This document shows, piece after piece, positions 26,584 through 34,513 of a stretch of 64,000 bases of DNA. Positions within the stretch are counted from its first letter, which is position 1; each line of letters opens with the position of its first letter. Below the pieces are notes generated by a model that saw only the letters and a program-made list of their open reading frames with translations, made no database searches and was not told the origin of the DNA. The translations under genes were made by a program, and so were the position numbers. This DNA comes from Haloplanus natans DSM 17983 (GTDB lineage: Archaea > Halobacteriota > Halobacteria > Halobacteriales > Haloferacaceae), in contig NZ_KE386573.1 of assembly GCF_000427685.1 (NCBI RefSeq), forward strand, positions 806,001-870,000, written 5' to 3'.

Positions 26584-27075
26584 CGTCGAATCGTCATAAT
26601 CGGGGTGTGCGGCCGCAAGAGGTGGTGTAGACCCAATTGTGGCCCGAGTATGACTCGGCGAGTGGGATCCTATGTACGACGCGAAATCGAAGAGGAGGGC
26701 GTCCAAACCCCCGACTGACGGGCTGTTCGCGACGACTCGATGGTCGACGTCGACCAAAGCGTTCGCTCCTGACCGGCAAATCGCGGGATGGGAACCGATT
26801 ATGAAGATCGAGGGGCTCGCGACGGGGGCCGACGCTTCAGTAGCGACGCCCGCTCGATGCCAGTCTCTGGTGACGACACGCCGATTTTTGGGCGAATGGG
26901 TCGTTCGTCGGTGGGTGGATGTCCTGTGTGTGGGTGGCAGCCGATGCGTGTGCCTGCGGGGCGTGGCGGCGATGATGAACGCTCGTAGCGGCACACAACA
27001 GCGACGAGCGACCATTTAACGCCCACTGGAGCGGTCGTACCGAGTATGAACCCACTGCAGCGACGCCGGCGTTCG
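26584..27075 (+). repeat. Dispersed degenerate repeat, copy R4
   Basis: Plus-strand counterpart of R2 over about 490 bases, with partial matches to R1 and R3. It includes the hallmark GGGAACCGATTATGAAGATC (around 26790) and ATGAACGCTCGTAGC (26975). It fills the gap behind the thioesterase and ends just before the epimerase pseudogene. Confidence 0.7.
26650..26718 (+). CDS. Candidate 22-residue micropeptide inside repeat R4
   Basis: Frame beginning MTRRVGSYVRRE and ending VQTPD-stop, the gap-free counterpart of the frame at 8837-8905. Preservation of length, start, stop and about half the residues is the only evidence; expression is unproven. Confidence 0.25.
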   Translation: MTRRVGSYVRREIEEEGVQTPD

Positions 27076-27151
27076 GGACACGACGGCCTGGGGGCGCGCC
27101 TCCATCGATCGGAGCGCGTACGTTTTCACCACCGTCGAGAATATCGAGGCC

Positions 27152-27340
27152 ATGCAGATGCTCGTCACGGGGGGGTGCGGGATTCATCGGCGGTCACCTC
27201 GCGGAACGATTCGTCGGCGATGGCCACGACGTCGTCATCCTCGACAATCTGAACCAGTTCTACGAGACGGGACTCAAGAAACGAAACATCGCTGTCGGGC
27301 GTGAAGCCGCCGAGGGCGGGGAAGTTACAGCGGTTCAAGG
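27152..27340 (+). pseudogene. 5' fragment of a nucleotide-sugar epimerase gene
   Basis: Begins MQMLVTGG like the intact epimerase at 36403-37386 (MQILVTGGAGFIGGHL). One extra base in the G-run at about 27170-27175 shifts the frame. In the next frame the homology continues (GGHLAERFVGDGHDVVILDN, then QFYETGLKKRNIAVGREA). It stops after about 60 residues where an IS200/IS605-type end begins at 27341. It is a truncated paralogue and not functional. Confidence 0.75.
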
Positions 27341-27600
27341 AGAAAGCCCACGGCTTCAGCCGTGAGATGAATCCGACAACAGCCGAAACAACTACCACGG
27401 TTCGTATCGTCGGTCGTGCTACCGAGTCTCGGGTAAGGATATGCACGCCAGCGCGGCGGTAGATGAAGCCCGCTATCCGAGTCGGGGGCCGGACTGGCAC
27501 GGCCCATAACCCCACCGAACGACGCGAGTGGGGAACCTCTCCGTCGTGGGCACGGTCTGTGACCGTGGAACCCCACGACTTCAGTCCTGGGAGGATGTCA
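27341..27600 (+). mobile_element. Minimal IS200/IS605 (IS1341-type) element without transposase
   Basis: The left end is the hairpin AAGCCCACGGCTTCAGCCGTG followed by AATCCGAC. The right end is CCCCACGACTTCAGTCCTGG followed by GAGGATGTCA, the usual right-end form of haloarchaeal TnpB elements. Only about 200 bases lie between, with no tnpA or tnpB. The segment before the right end (GAGTGGGGAACCTCTCCG...) resembles the region that encodes the omega RNA in TnpB elements. The right end supplies the stop codon of the neighbouring minus-strand gene. Confidence 0.6.
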
Positions 27601-28398
27601 GTGGTCCTCACGCTCTTCCCACTCCGGACGTGGTGTCGGGGACGGGAGTTCGTCACCCTCAGTTCGAAGTTCGTCCTCTGTCGTCCACGGGAAGCACCGT
27701 TCGTGGAGTTCGAATTTACGGAATTTGTTGAGATGGACCCAACTGTACGTTGCCGGCTTTTCGCCCTCATCTGCCCGGTCGTCGATCACATCCCACACCT
27801 CTTGTTCGTCGATGTCGACACCGCTCTCTTGGGCGCGATCAACGAGCGACTCGACGTTTGCTTGGATTTCATCCGCCGACAAGTCGTCTGTGAACGCTAT
27901 CTCAAGGGCGGCCTGAATGACGTGCTGTGGCGAGTCAAGGTTCTCGTCGGTCACCCACGCGTAATCACGTGGGAACACGTACGACTTGTCGAAATACGGC
28001 GGCTCATCGATCTCGCCCAATTCAGGCGCCTCCCCACCACTTTCCTTCTCGAAGACCCCGACGATGTAGTCGCTGTATGTCGCGAGCAACGAAAACATGA
28101 TATCGAACGTGTTGAGGCGGTCAGTCGGAAGTTCGAGGAGATCACCCATGATGAACGGATAGGCACCGAGCTGCTTTGTGAGTTCGTTCTGGACGGCGCG
28201 AAGCCGGCGGATATAGGGGTCGCGATAGCTCCCGAGGATAAAATACGACGTCCGCTGACTCCAGAGATACGGCAATTCACGCTGGGTGAACCGCCAGATC
28301 TCCCGCTTCTCCGCGGGTTCGAGCTCGATGCCCCCAACGGCCTTGTGGACCACTGTCATAATATCGGCAGCGTCGGGCGGCGGGCTTGAGTCGGTCAT
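27598..28398 (-). CDS. Hypothetical protein, possibly 3'-trimmed by an IS end
   Basis: A protein of 266 residues from the ATG at 28396-28398 (a TTG five codons upstream is also in frame). It is all-helical and charged, with the central segments RTSYFILGSYRDPYIRRLRAVQNELTKQLGAYPFIMGDLL and SLLATYSDYIVGVFEKESGG. No known motif. The stop TGA overlaps the last bases of the IS-type right end, so the C-terminus may have been changed by insertion. It diverges from a wHTH gene with a shared regulatory gap (28399-28513) and is probably regulated by it. Confidence 0.6.
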   Translation of the reverse strand: MTDSSPPPDAADIMTVVHKAVGGIELEPAEKREIWRFTQRELPYLWSQRTSYFILGSYRDPYIRRLRAVQNELTKQLGAYPFIMGDLLELPTDRLNTFDIMFSLLATYSDYIVGVFEKESGGEAPELGEIDEPPYFDKSYVFPRDYAWVTDENLDSPQHVIQAALEIAFTDDLSADEIQANVESLVDRAQESGVDIDEQEVWDVIDDRADEGEKPATYSWVHLNKFRKFELHERCFPWTTEDELRTEGDELPSPTPRPEWEEREDH

Positions 28399-28460
28399 TA
28401 GCTGCCGATTCAAACCACACCATCTTATCGATTCTGAATCACTTTGATTTTTTCTGGTTT

Positions 28461-28473
28461 AACCAACTTGGTT
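28461..28473. promoter_or_regulatory. Perfect palindrome between divergent genes
   Basis: AACCAA-C-TTGGTT, six-base arms around one base, lies between the hypothetical gene and the wHTH gene, about 15 bases before a TTATA-like box (28483-28488). It is a candidate operator for the wHTH protein. Confidence 0.45.
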
Positions 28474-28513
28474 GGCCCTAACTGTTATAGCGCCCTACCT
28501 CGTACCATCACGT

Positions 28514-29002
28514 ATGAGCGAAATCGACACTGGCGCGGCCGATGCAGGGCCGTTCGCGGAACAGCAGCGGCTGTTCAAGCTGCTGTCCCAGGATACGCGC
28601 CATCTCATTATCCAGGAGCTGCTGGGCCACCCCACCCATCTGATGTCGCTCGCCGAATTTGAGTATATGACCGGGAAGAGCCAAGCAGCAATCAAAGACC
28701 AGTTGGAGACGTTGATCGACGCCGGGCTCCTCGCGCGCTACACGTACGAACCAAGCGAGGGGAAACGTGATCTCCCCTCCCAGTTCTACGGATTCACGGA
28801 GCGGGGCGTCGAGATCATCCACGACTACAAGTATCTCCGTGGGCTTCCGGTCGCACGTGCCCTCTACGAAAACACGCGCAAGACCGAGAAGATCGAACGG
28901 CATGAATCGGCACCGCGCCCGGAGCTTCCGGAAGCGGTGGTAGAGGCGCTTGAGTTCGACGAACCCGATCTCGAGGCCGTTGATGTCGGCACAACCCCGT
29001 AG
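28514..29002 (+). CDS. Winged-helix transcriptional regulator
   Basis: A protein of 162 residues from the ATG at 28514. The wHTH lies at about 18-95: EQQRLFKLLSQDTRHLIIQELLGHPTHLMSLAEFEYMTGKSQAAIKDQLETLIDAGLLARYTYEP, with a wing and then FYGFTERGVEIIHDY. It resembles ArsR/PadR-like one-component regulators. The acidic C-terminal tail has no ligand motif. It probably controls itself and the divergent gene at 27598. Confidence 0.75.
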   Translation: MSEIDTGAADAGPFAEQQRLFKLLSQDTRHLIIQELLGHPTHLMSLAEFEYMTGKSQAAIKDQLETLIDAGLLARYTYEPSEGKRDLPSQFYGFTERGVEIIHDYKYLRGLPVARALYENTRKTEKIERHESAPRPELPEAVVEALEFDEPDLEAVDVGTTP

Positions 29003-29034
29003 CTCGGTAGTGGCCAGTCTCGAAGGCAGGCGGT

Positions 29035-29271
29035 TCAGCCCTGGTCGGAGTCACGTTGCTCACGAGCCTTCGCGAATGCGACCGGATCAGTGTCGCCGTC
29101 CCGGGCCATCTCGTTCGCGGACTGTAGCCGTGAGTCGATCAACTTGTTCTGCTGGCGTGACCACTCTTCGTCGTCGTGAGTGCGGACGTACTCGGCCCAG
29201 CGTTTAATGAACGCCCGTCGCTCCTGGACGTTCTGTCGTTGAGATCGTTCAAATTCGTCTGAGCTCAGCAT
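29035..29271 (-). CDS. Small charged hypothetical protein (second gene of a broken operon)
   Basis: A protein of 78 residues from the ATG at 29269-29271. It is almost entirely helical and charged (SDEFERSQRQNVQERRAFIKRWAEYVRTHDDEEWSRQQNKLIDSRLQSANEMARDGDTDPVAF). The start overlaps the last codons of an upstream frame (RLESYVEQLGVEDYYAELRRI) whose 5' part is gone. The size and coupled arrangement suggest a toxin-antitoxin-like or plasmid-type pair, but this is only inference. Confidence 0.5.
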   Translation of the reverse strand: MLSSDEFERSQRQNVQERRAFIKRWAEYVRTHDDEEWSRQQNKLIDSRLQSANEMARDGDTDPVAFAKAREQRDSDQG

Positions 29272-29318
29272 AGTAGTCCTCGACACCCAGTTGTTCGACG
29301 TACGATTCGAGCCGCTAC
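29249..29318 (-). pseudogene. 3' remnant of the gene upstream of the 78-residue protein
   Basis: The last 21 codons of a gene (RLESYVEQLGVEDYYAEL...) survive, overlapping the start of the next gene by about 20 bases. The remnant begins exactly where the IS-type hairpin at 29319 ends, so the rest was lost by insertion or deletion. Confidence 0.45.
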
Positions 29319-29366
29319 AGCGTGAACCGCCTCGGGGTCAAGCCCCGAGGCACTCGTCTTGATTCA
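29319..29366. mobile_element. Solo IS200/IS605-type end palindrome
   Basis: GCCTCGGGG-TCAA-GCCCCGAGGC followed by ACTCGTCTTGATTCATC has the form of a haloarchaeal IS200/IS605 subterminal hairpin. It separates two gene remnants (29249-29318 and the hicA start at 29364-29405). No transposase nearby. Confidence 0.5.
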
Positions 29367-29405
29367 TCTGTAGACATCCGCACCCGAAAAGTCCCGCGTC
29401 ACCAT
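29364..29405 (-). pseudogene. hicA: hicA toxin fragment (first 13 codons)
   Basis: Three bases after the hicB stop an ATG opens a frame reading MVTRDFSGADVYR-stop. This is the usual N-terminus of haloarchaeal HicA (VTRDFSG-x-DV). It is cut off by the IS-type palindrome, so the toxin is lost. Confidence 0.6.
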
Positions 29406-29407
29406 CG

Positions 29408-29683
29408 CTACTGCAACACGTCGGGGAGGTCATCACCTTGTCTCCGAACCACCTCGGGATAGACTCCAAGGTCACGAATCTCGTCGTCGGTTGGGGAGTG
29501 TCCACTGTCGCCGTCTACCGCCTCAACGACGGCGTCGAGCTTTTCGAGTGCGACCTCCCGACTGTCACCCTGTGCAGTCACCCCTGCACGGAGATCACGA
29601 GCCGTCCACCGTCCATCCGGATTTTTCAGCAACCGGATTTCTCGATCAGGAGTGTCTGCATCGCCCGGGTCCGCTCGTGACAT
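29408..29683 (-). CDS. hicB: HicB family antitoxin (orphan)
   Basis: A protein of 91 residues from the ATG at 29681-29683. The HicB fold is visible: EIRLLKNPDGRWTARDLRAGVTAQGDSREVALEKLDAVVEAVDG, where the antitoxin mimics an RNase H-like core. A short C-terminal extension (DDEIRDLGVYPEVVR) follows. In complete systems HicA, a double-stranded-RNA-binding mRNA interferase, follows directly; here only its first 13 codons remain. The antitoxin is therefore an orphan and may act against HicA encoded elsewhere. Confidence 0.8.
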   Translation of the reverse strand: MSRADPGDADTPDREIRLLKNPDGRWTARDLRAGVTAQGDSREVALEKLDAVVEAVDGDSGHSPTDDEIRDLGVYPEVVRRQGDDLPDVLQ

Positions 29684-30172
29684 ATCCAGACATACTTCCA
29701 CAGGACGCAAAACGCTTCGGGAGCAGGTCCGCAGCAGGTATTGTCGTCGAGCAATACACAGACTACTGAACAGTTGGTTCGCTGGCTCCAGCGTGAAAGA
29801 AATCAAGGCTACCGCGCGAACCCTCCCTCTCTATTCAGCACGCTACTCTATCAAATTTTGAGGGTTTCGACAGAGGCAGATAGTACTATTGGCAGACGGC
29901 CGCATTGTACTGTTCACGGACGCGTCCGTCGAAGGATTCCGAGTTAGTTCATGCGGAGGTGGGAAGATATCGACCCGTCCGGTCGCTTCCTCCGGTGCTG
30001 GTCACTGGCACGCGTTGTTATAAGGAGTTCGTAAGCACGATTCCGTGCCGAAATCGAGCGTTTCGGTACGGAATGCTGACGGATACTGGATCGCAGGGAC
30101 CGGCGCGAGCGTCCCGAACCACTGTAATCAGCAACGCGTTATTTGTATCTGGGTGAAAGAACTCGACATGTA
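29684..30172. other. Gap between hicB and the Bat-like gene
   Basis: About 490 bases without a supportable gene. It holds the hicB promoter side, a TGAGGGTTTCGACAGAGGC sequence near 29867 and the inverted repeat at 30040-30074. Base composition is less GC-rich than the neighbours. Confidence 0.4.
30040..30074. promoter_or_regulatory. Inverted repeat upstream of the Bat-like regulator
   Basis: ATTCCGTGCCGAAA-N7-TTTCGGTACGGAAT, 13 of 14 pairs matching, about 100 bases before the ATG at 30173. The size and near-perfect arms fit an operator for a dimeric regulator or an RNA hairpin. Confidence 0.45.
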
Positions 30173-32620
30173 ATGGACGAACAGGATCGGCAGGAGAACG
30201 GTGGAGGGAGCCGGCCGAATCGCGCCGACTCCGTCGAAGCCGATCCCGGTGTGTCCCGCGACGTTTCCGAGTCGGACGCACGCACGCCGGACCGAGACGA
30301 CACAGCGGACGAGAATCCCGTGTTCGGAGGGGCGGCCGAGAAAAAATCCCAGGGGTGGACGAATGCGTTCGACGCGCTCGAACGGGCGAGTGAACTCTTC
30401 GCGGCCCTGGATAAGGATATCGACGATAGTGTTCGGACGTACGTCTCGGAACTGCCACAGTGGTTCCGGGACTCGCAAGCGATCGAGGCCAAGATTCGGG
30501 TGGGAGACGACGTGTTCGAAACCGATGGGTTCCACTCAACTTCCGACGCCCTGACAGCGAAGGCCCATACACACATCGGAACTGCCGTCTCGATGACAGT
30601 CGTCTCCACGGACCGGCAACCGGGCACGGACCGGGAGGCATGGTCCCCGAGCGAGCGCGAACTGGCCGAGACGACCATCTCACTCATCACATCCGCAGTC
30701 GATCGATGGGAGATAGACAGTCTGAAGCGCGTGTCGGACGGCGTTGCCGTGCTTGATGGCGACCTCACGTATAGATACGTGAATCAGCAGGCCGAGCAGC
30801 TCCTCGGACGGGACAACGAGGAACTGCGTGGTGAGTACGTCTGGGACGTCTTTCCCGAAGCGGCTGACACCATTGCTGAAGAGAAAATCCGGACGGCTCT
30901 CGACACACAGTCATCGGCGTCCTTCGAGCGATACAACGCCCAGAAGGAACAGTGGATCGAAGCTAGCGTCCACCCAAGCGACGATGGCGTCATCATCGTC
31001 TTCACCGAAATCACCGACTCGAAGGTTACCGAACGAAAACTGGATCACGTCTTGGAAACGGCGCCCGTCGGCATCGTCCTCCTGACCCCCGAGGGAGAGA
31101 TTACTCGCGCAAACGCCCGTGCAGAAGCGTTGCTTGGCCTGTCCAGAAGCAGGATGGACGGCGTGGCGTACGATCACCCGGGCTGGGATATCTGGGACGA
31201 AGCGGGGAATCCGATTCCACGCGAAAACCACCCGGTCGCGCATGTCCGCAGAACCGGCGAGGCTATCCAGGGGTTCACCCACGGAATCACACTTTCGGAC
31301 GGCTCCGAACGCTGGCTATCGAGCAACGTTGCTCCCGTCGAGGGTGAAGACGGATCGATCGAACAAATCATCGTCGCACTGGAAGACGTGACCGTCCCCA
31401 AACGGCTCGAACAACTCACCGAGACGTTCCAGCCGGTCAGCGAACTACTCAATAGCGCAACTGCTGGCGAGGAGATCGAACGACCCATCTGTGAGTTACT
31501 GACGGACACGCGCGAATACCAGTACGCACGGATTACCGAGTACACCCCGGAAACGGAACTGACCGAATCGGATCTCGAGGAGGGATCGGGGGCTGTCGCT
31601 GCCAACGAGTCCGTAACTCGTCCGATACAATCGCGGACTGAGGTCGCTCCGGCAGTGGTCGCCGTTGAAACGGCCGAGATACAGGCGGTTCGGAGGAATC
31701 AGTCGGACTCGCGGTTCGAGCGATGGCGAGCATACACACTGGAACAGGGGTTCCAGGGTGGAGCTATCGTTCCGCTCGTGCACAGAGGCCGCGTCTACGG
31801 GCTGCTCGTCTTGTATACGGACCGTGGAGATGCGTTCCGTGATCGCGAGCGGACACTCCTCTCGACGTTCGGTGAGAGGATTGGCCAAGTGCTTCACTCA
31901 CTTGCGACGGAGCGCATTCTCCACGCCGACGAAGTGGCCGAGCTTACGTTCGAGAGTACCGACTCGGCGTCGTTTTTCGTCTCCGCTTCTGAACAACTGG
32001 AGTGTACGATCGATATCAGGGACACGATTCCGGCCTCGGATGAGACACTCGTCCACTACGCGTCCATCCAGGGTGCTTCGTTGGATGCCTTCAGGAACTT
32101 CACGGAGAGTACGGACAGGGTAGCCCAGTTGCGGCAGATCCGACAGACTGAGGATCAGCCCGGCGGGGACGTCGAAATCGGGCTGTGCCGACAGTCCTTG
32201 GCACAGACACTCGTAGCAGAGGGCGCAGTCGTCACGACGGATACGGTAACCGACGGTCGGGCAGAGGTTGTCTGCGAAGTACCACTCGGTGACGATATTG
32301 GTTCGCTTGTCACACGCGTGCAGGAGTCGTTCCCGGACACGACGTTGGTCTCAAAACACGAACACACTCCCGCCGCGAAGTCGCATGCACACGCAATCGG
32401 TCAGATACTCGGAGATACCTTCGAAGCCGAACTCACGGACCGTCAACAACAGATCCTGCGAGCCGCGATGTACGCTGGGTATTTCGAGTCACCCCGAGAA
32501 AGTACGGCCACCGAAATCGCTGACGCACTCTCGCTGACTCAATCCACCTTCTCGTATCATCTGCGAAACGCCCAGCAAACACTTTTCGAGCAACTTTTCG
32601 ACCGAATACAGCAGCAGTGA
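30173..32620 (+). CDS. Bat-like PAS/GAF regulator with HTH_10 domain
   Basis: A protein of 815 residues from the ATG at 30173. Order: N-terminal region with no clear domain, two PAS units (about 185-300 and 300-420), a GAF domain (about 430-590) and the bacterio-opsin-activator extension (about 595-750). The C-terminal HTH_10 is LTDRQQQILRAAMYAGYFESPRESTATEIADALSLTQSTFSYHLRNAQQTLFEQLF. The family activates transcription in response to redox, light or small ligands, with Bat of Halobacterium as model. The target genes are not evident here. A strong inverted repeat lies upstream (30040-30074). Confidence 0.88.
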   Translation: MDEQDRQENGGGSRPNRADSVEADPGVSRDVSESDARTPDRDDTADENPVFGGAAEKKSQGWTNAFDALERASELFAALDKDIDDSVRTYVSELPQWFRDSQAIEAKIRVGDDVFETDGFHSTSDALTAKAHTHIGTAVSMTVVSTDRQPGTDREAWSPSERELAETTISLITSAVDRWEIDSLKRVSDGVAVLDGDLTYRYVNQQAEQLLGRDNEELRGEYVWDVFPEAADTIAEEKIRTALDTQSSASFERYNAQKEQWIEASVHPSDDGVIIVFTEITDSKVTERKLDHVLETAPVGIVLLTPEGEITRANARAEALLGLSRSRMDGVAYDHPGWDIWDEAGNPIPRENHPVAHVRRTGEAIQGFTHGITLSDGSERWLSSNVAPVEGEDGSIEQIIVALEDVTVPKRLEQLTETFQPVSELLNSATAGEEIERPICELLTDTREYQYARITEYTPETELTESDLEEGSGAVAANESVTRPIQSRTEVAPAVVAVETAEIQAVRRNQSDSRFERWRAYTLEQGFQGGAIVPLVHRGRVYGLLVLYTDRGDAFRDRERTLLSTFGERIGQVLHSLATERILHADEVAELTFESTDSASFFVSASEQLECTIDIRDTIPASDETLVHYASIQGASLDAFRNFTESTDRVAQLRQIRQTEDQPGGDVEIGLCRQSLAQTLVAEGAVVTTDTVTDGRAEVVCEVPLGDDIGSLVTRVQESFPDTTLVSKHEHTPAAKSHAHAIGQILGDTFEAELTDRQQQILRAAMYAGYFESPRESTATEIADALSLTQSTFSYHLRNAQQTLFEQLFDRIQQQ

Positions 32621-33019
32621 CTAGCGTCCCGACCGACATGCGTGATACCTTGAAAAATCAAGGAAATTCCCTTTTGCCGATGACGACAAGTACACGTCTT
32701 GCTGACCGTTGTCACTACTCTCATCCCCGCCTCCACCACAGTACATAGTCGGGCGTGCCCCAATAGACGAATGCTTTTCGCTCGCTTATAAACATCCGAC
32801 GACCGACCCCCTCGACTGACACCGCTCACTCTGACCGATTCGCGCATTGTATTCAGCACGGTTTCCGAACGCTCCTCCTCTTGCAGGTTTCGACAAGGCC
32901 CATGGAGTCGGAGCGCCGTCTCGATGCACTCGGGGTCGAGCGACGGCAGTTCGGCGCCGCGTCGACGAAGCCGACGCCGAGTCGGCAGTACTTAGCCGCC
33001 GGCGTCCATGGAGCGACAT
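32621..33019. other. Gap without a recognisable gene
   Basis: About 400 bases. I see no conserved frame, repeat or RNA. A TACTTAG box near 32989 suits the DUF1289 gene that follows. Confidence 0.4.
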
Positions 33020-33181
33020 ATGATCAGCAGTCCGTGCGTCGGCGTGTGCGAAACCGAGAACGGCGTCTGTGTGGCCTGCGGTCGGACGCTCGACGATATC
33101 GCGACGTGGGCGGCGATGAGCGAGGCCGAACGGATCGAGCGGATGCGGGAACTCGACGAGGCGACCGACGCCGACGAGTGA
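33020..33181 (+). CDS. DUF1289 family small cysteine protein
   Basis: A protein of 53 residues (an ATG four codons upstream at 33008 is also possible; the box near 32989 favours 33020). The family pattern is clear: ISSPCVGVCETENGVCVACGRT, then LDDIATWAAMSEAERIERM. Four conserved cysteines (CxxxC...CxxC) probably bind zinc or an Fe-S cluster. DUF1289 proteins are widespread and uncharacterised. Confidence 0.75.
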   Translation: MISSPCVGVCETENGVCVACGRTLDDIATWAAMSEAERIERMRELDEATDADE

Positions 33182-33378
33182 CACGGGTCGTTGTCCGTCG
33201 GTACCGATCGGGCGAGCGTACGTGCCACGCGCGAGCACCCAGCGACGTTCGGCGGCTGGTCACAACGCCCGATCAGTATCGTGCTCGCGTAAGCCAGTCA
33301 GTTGTTCTTGGCGACGGTATCGGCGTCGACGGCTGCGTCGCCGAGAAGCCTAAGACCGCCGCCAGACACTACAGGCAT

Positions 33379-33504
33379 ATGCCGTTCTACCCCACGCCCA
33401 CTGCCGTCGAACGCGCCCATCCGGGGCCGCGAACCAGGATCCCCGAGCAACACACGATATGCCAGCCGAGAGACGCGTCCCGTCAGGAGGGCGGCGATGT
33501 CTGA
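33379..33504 (+). CDS. Possible 41-residue protein coupled to the next gene
   Basis: Frame from the ATG at 33379 (MPFYPTPTAVERAHPGPRTR...) ending GGDV with its TGA overlapping the next start by five bases. A CCTAAG box is 25 bases before the ATG. The composition is not strongly haloarchaeal, so it may be only a leader frame. Confidence 0.3.
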   Translation: MPFYPTPTAVERAHPGPRTRIPEQHTICQPRDASRQEGGDV

Positions 33505-33673
33505 CTCGGGGTATTGGCAGTTTTGTGAGATTATCGAACGGACGAAGATCCCAGGCCCGACGATCACGACCCCTGCAGAGACCGAGCAAGTAGTCCTCGA
33601 ACAGCATACGGACACGGGCGAGTATCGAGTCCGACCCCTCAAGACGGTCATGGAGGACGCCGCCGACGGGTGA
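33500..33673 (+). CDS. Small hypothetical protein
   Basis: A protein of 57 residues from the ATG at 33500 (MSDSGYWQFCEIIERTKIPG..., then VVLEQHTDTGEYRVRPLKTVMEDAADG). It is acidic and strand-rich at the end and has no motif. The start overlaps a possible upstream mini-frame. Plausible as a real haloarchaeal small protein. Confidence 0.45.
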   Translation, partial: SDSGYWQFCEIIERTKIPGPTITTPAETEQVVLEQHTDTGEYRVRPLKTVMEDAADG

Positions 33674-33841
33674 AGCGCCGGCCCCACTCGCCGCGGTCCG
33701 GACTCGCGTTCGCGGTGCTCGTCACGTCCTCGTGTCTGCTCGTTTCGGCGTGTCGATTCGAGCCGAGGCGATGGCTCGACCCTCGTGGGGGCGACGGAGC
33801 GGACAGAACACATTTGCGGCTCGCTGGGCAATGGTGAGCCG

Positions 33842-34513
33842 ATGCGGCTCATCGCCCATCGCGGTTTCGATGAGCAGTACTCCGCGAACACGGTCGCGGC
33901 TATCGAACGGGCGGTCCCACACGCCGACATGGTCGAACTCGATATTCGCCGGTGTGCGTCGGGTGAACTCGTCGTCGCACACGACACCCTCATCGACGTC
34001 GGCATCGACGGCGTGGAGCAGGTAGACGAACTGACCGCTTCGGAGCTCGCCGCCCTCGACGCCCACGACGGCGAGGGTGTCCGGACGCTCGATGTCGTTC
34101 TCGACGCGATCCCCGCCGAGGTAGGTGTCAATCTCGAGGTGAAAGAGCCCGATGTCACCGAGCAGGCCTTCGAGATGGCCACCTCGGTACCCCACGAGGT
34201 CATCATCTCGTCGTTCGACCCCGACGCACTCCGTGGCGTTCACCCCGGAGACGACACGAACGTGGAACTGGGCTACGTCATCGGGGCGACGCCCGGCGAC
34301 GACCTCTCGGTCGCGATGGATCTCGGTTGCGCGTTCGTGCACCCGAATGCGTGGTTGTGTCTGCTGACCGGCGTCGTCGCCGACGCCCACGACGCGGGAC
34401 TGGCGGTCAACGCGTGGACCGTCGATTCGAGACCCGGGGCGTGGGCCCTCTCGTGGCGCGGCGTCGACGGACTCATCGCGAGTTCGCCCCACGTGACGGG
34501 GTGGCTCGATTAA
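33842..34513 (+). CDS. ugpQ: Glycerophosphodiester phosphodiesterase (GDPD)
   Basis: A protein of 223 residues. The ATG at 33842 puts the signature MRLIAHRGFDEQYSANT directly at the N-terminus. The catalytic His is in AHRG; the metal ligands are ELDIRRCASGELVVAHDTLID (ExD and the second His) and NLEVKEP. The C-terminal AVNAWTVDSRPGAWALSWRGVDGLIASSP is typical of the family. It hydrolyses glycerophosphodiesters to glycerol-3-phosphate and an alcohol. It is cytosolic (no signal peptide) and slightly short but complete. Confidence 0.88.
   Translation: MRLIAHRGFDEQYSANTVAAIERAVPHADMVELDIRRCASGELVVAHDTLIDVGIDGVEQVDELTASELAALDAHDGEGVRTLDVVLDAIPAEVGVNLEVKEPDVTEQAFEMATSVPHEVIISSFDPDALRGVHPGDDTNVELGYVIGATPGDDLSVAMDLGCAFVHPNAWLCLLTGVVADAHDAGLAVNAWTVDSRPGAWALSWRGVDGLIASSPHVTGWLD

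Noticed and set aside
29867-32900. GGTTTCGACA(G)AGGC near 29870 and GGTTTCGACAAGGC near 32886 as possible ends of a transposon around the Bat-like gene
   Set aside because: They are in the same orientation, not inverted, and no transposase or target duplication lies between or beside them.
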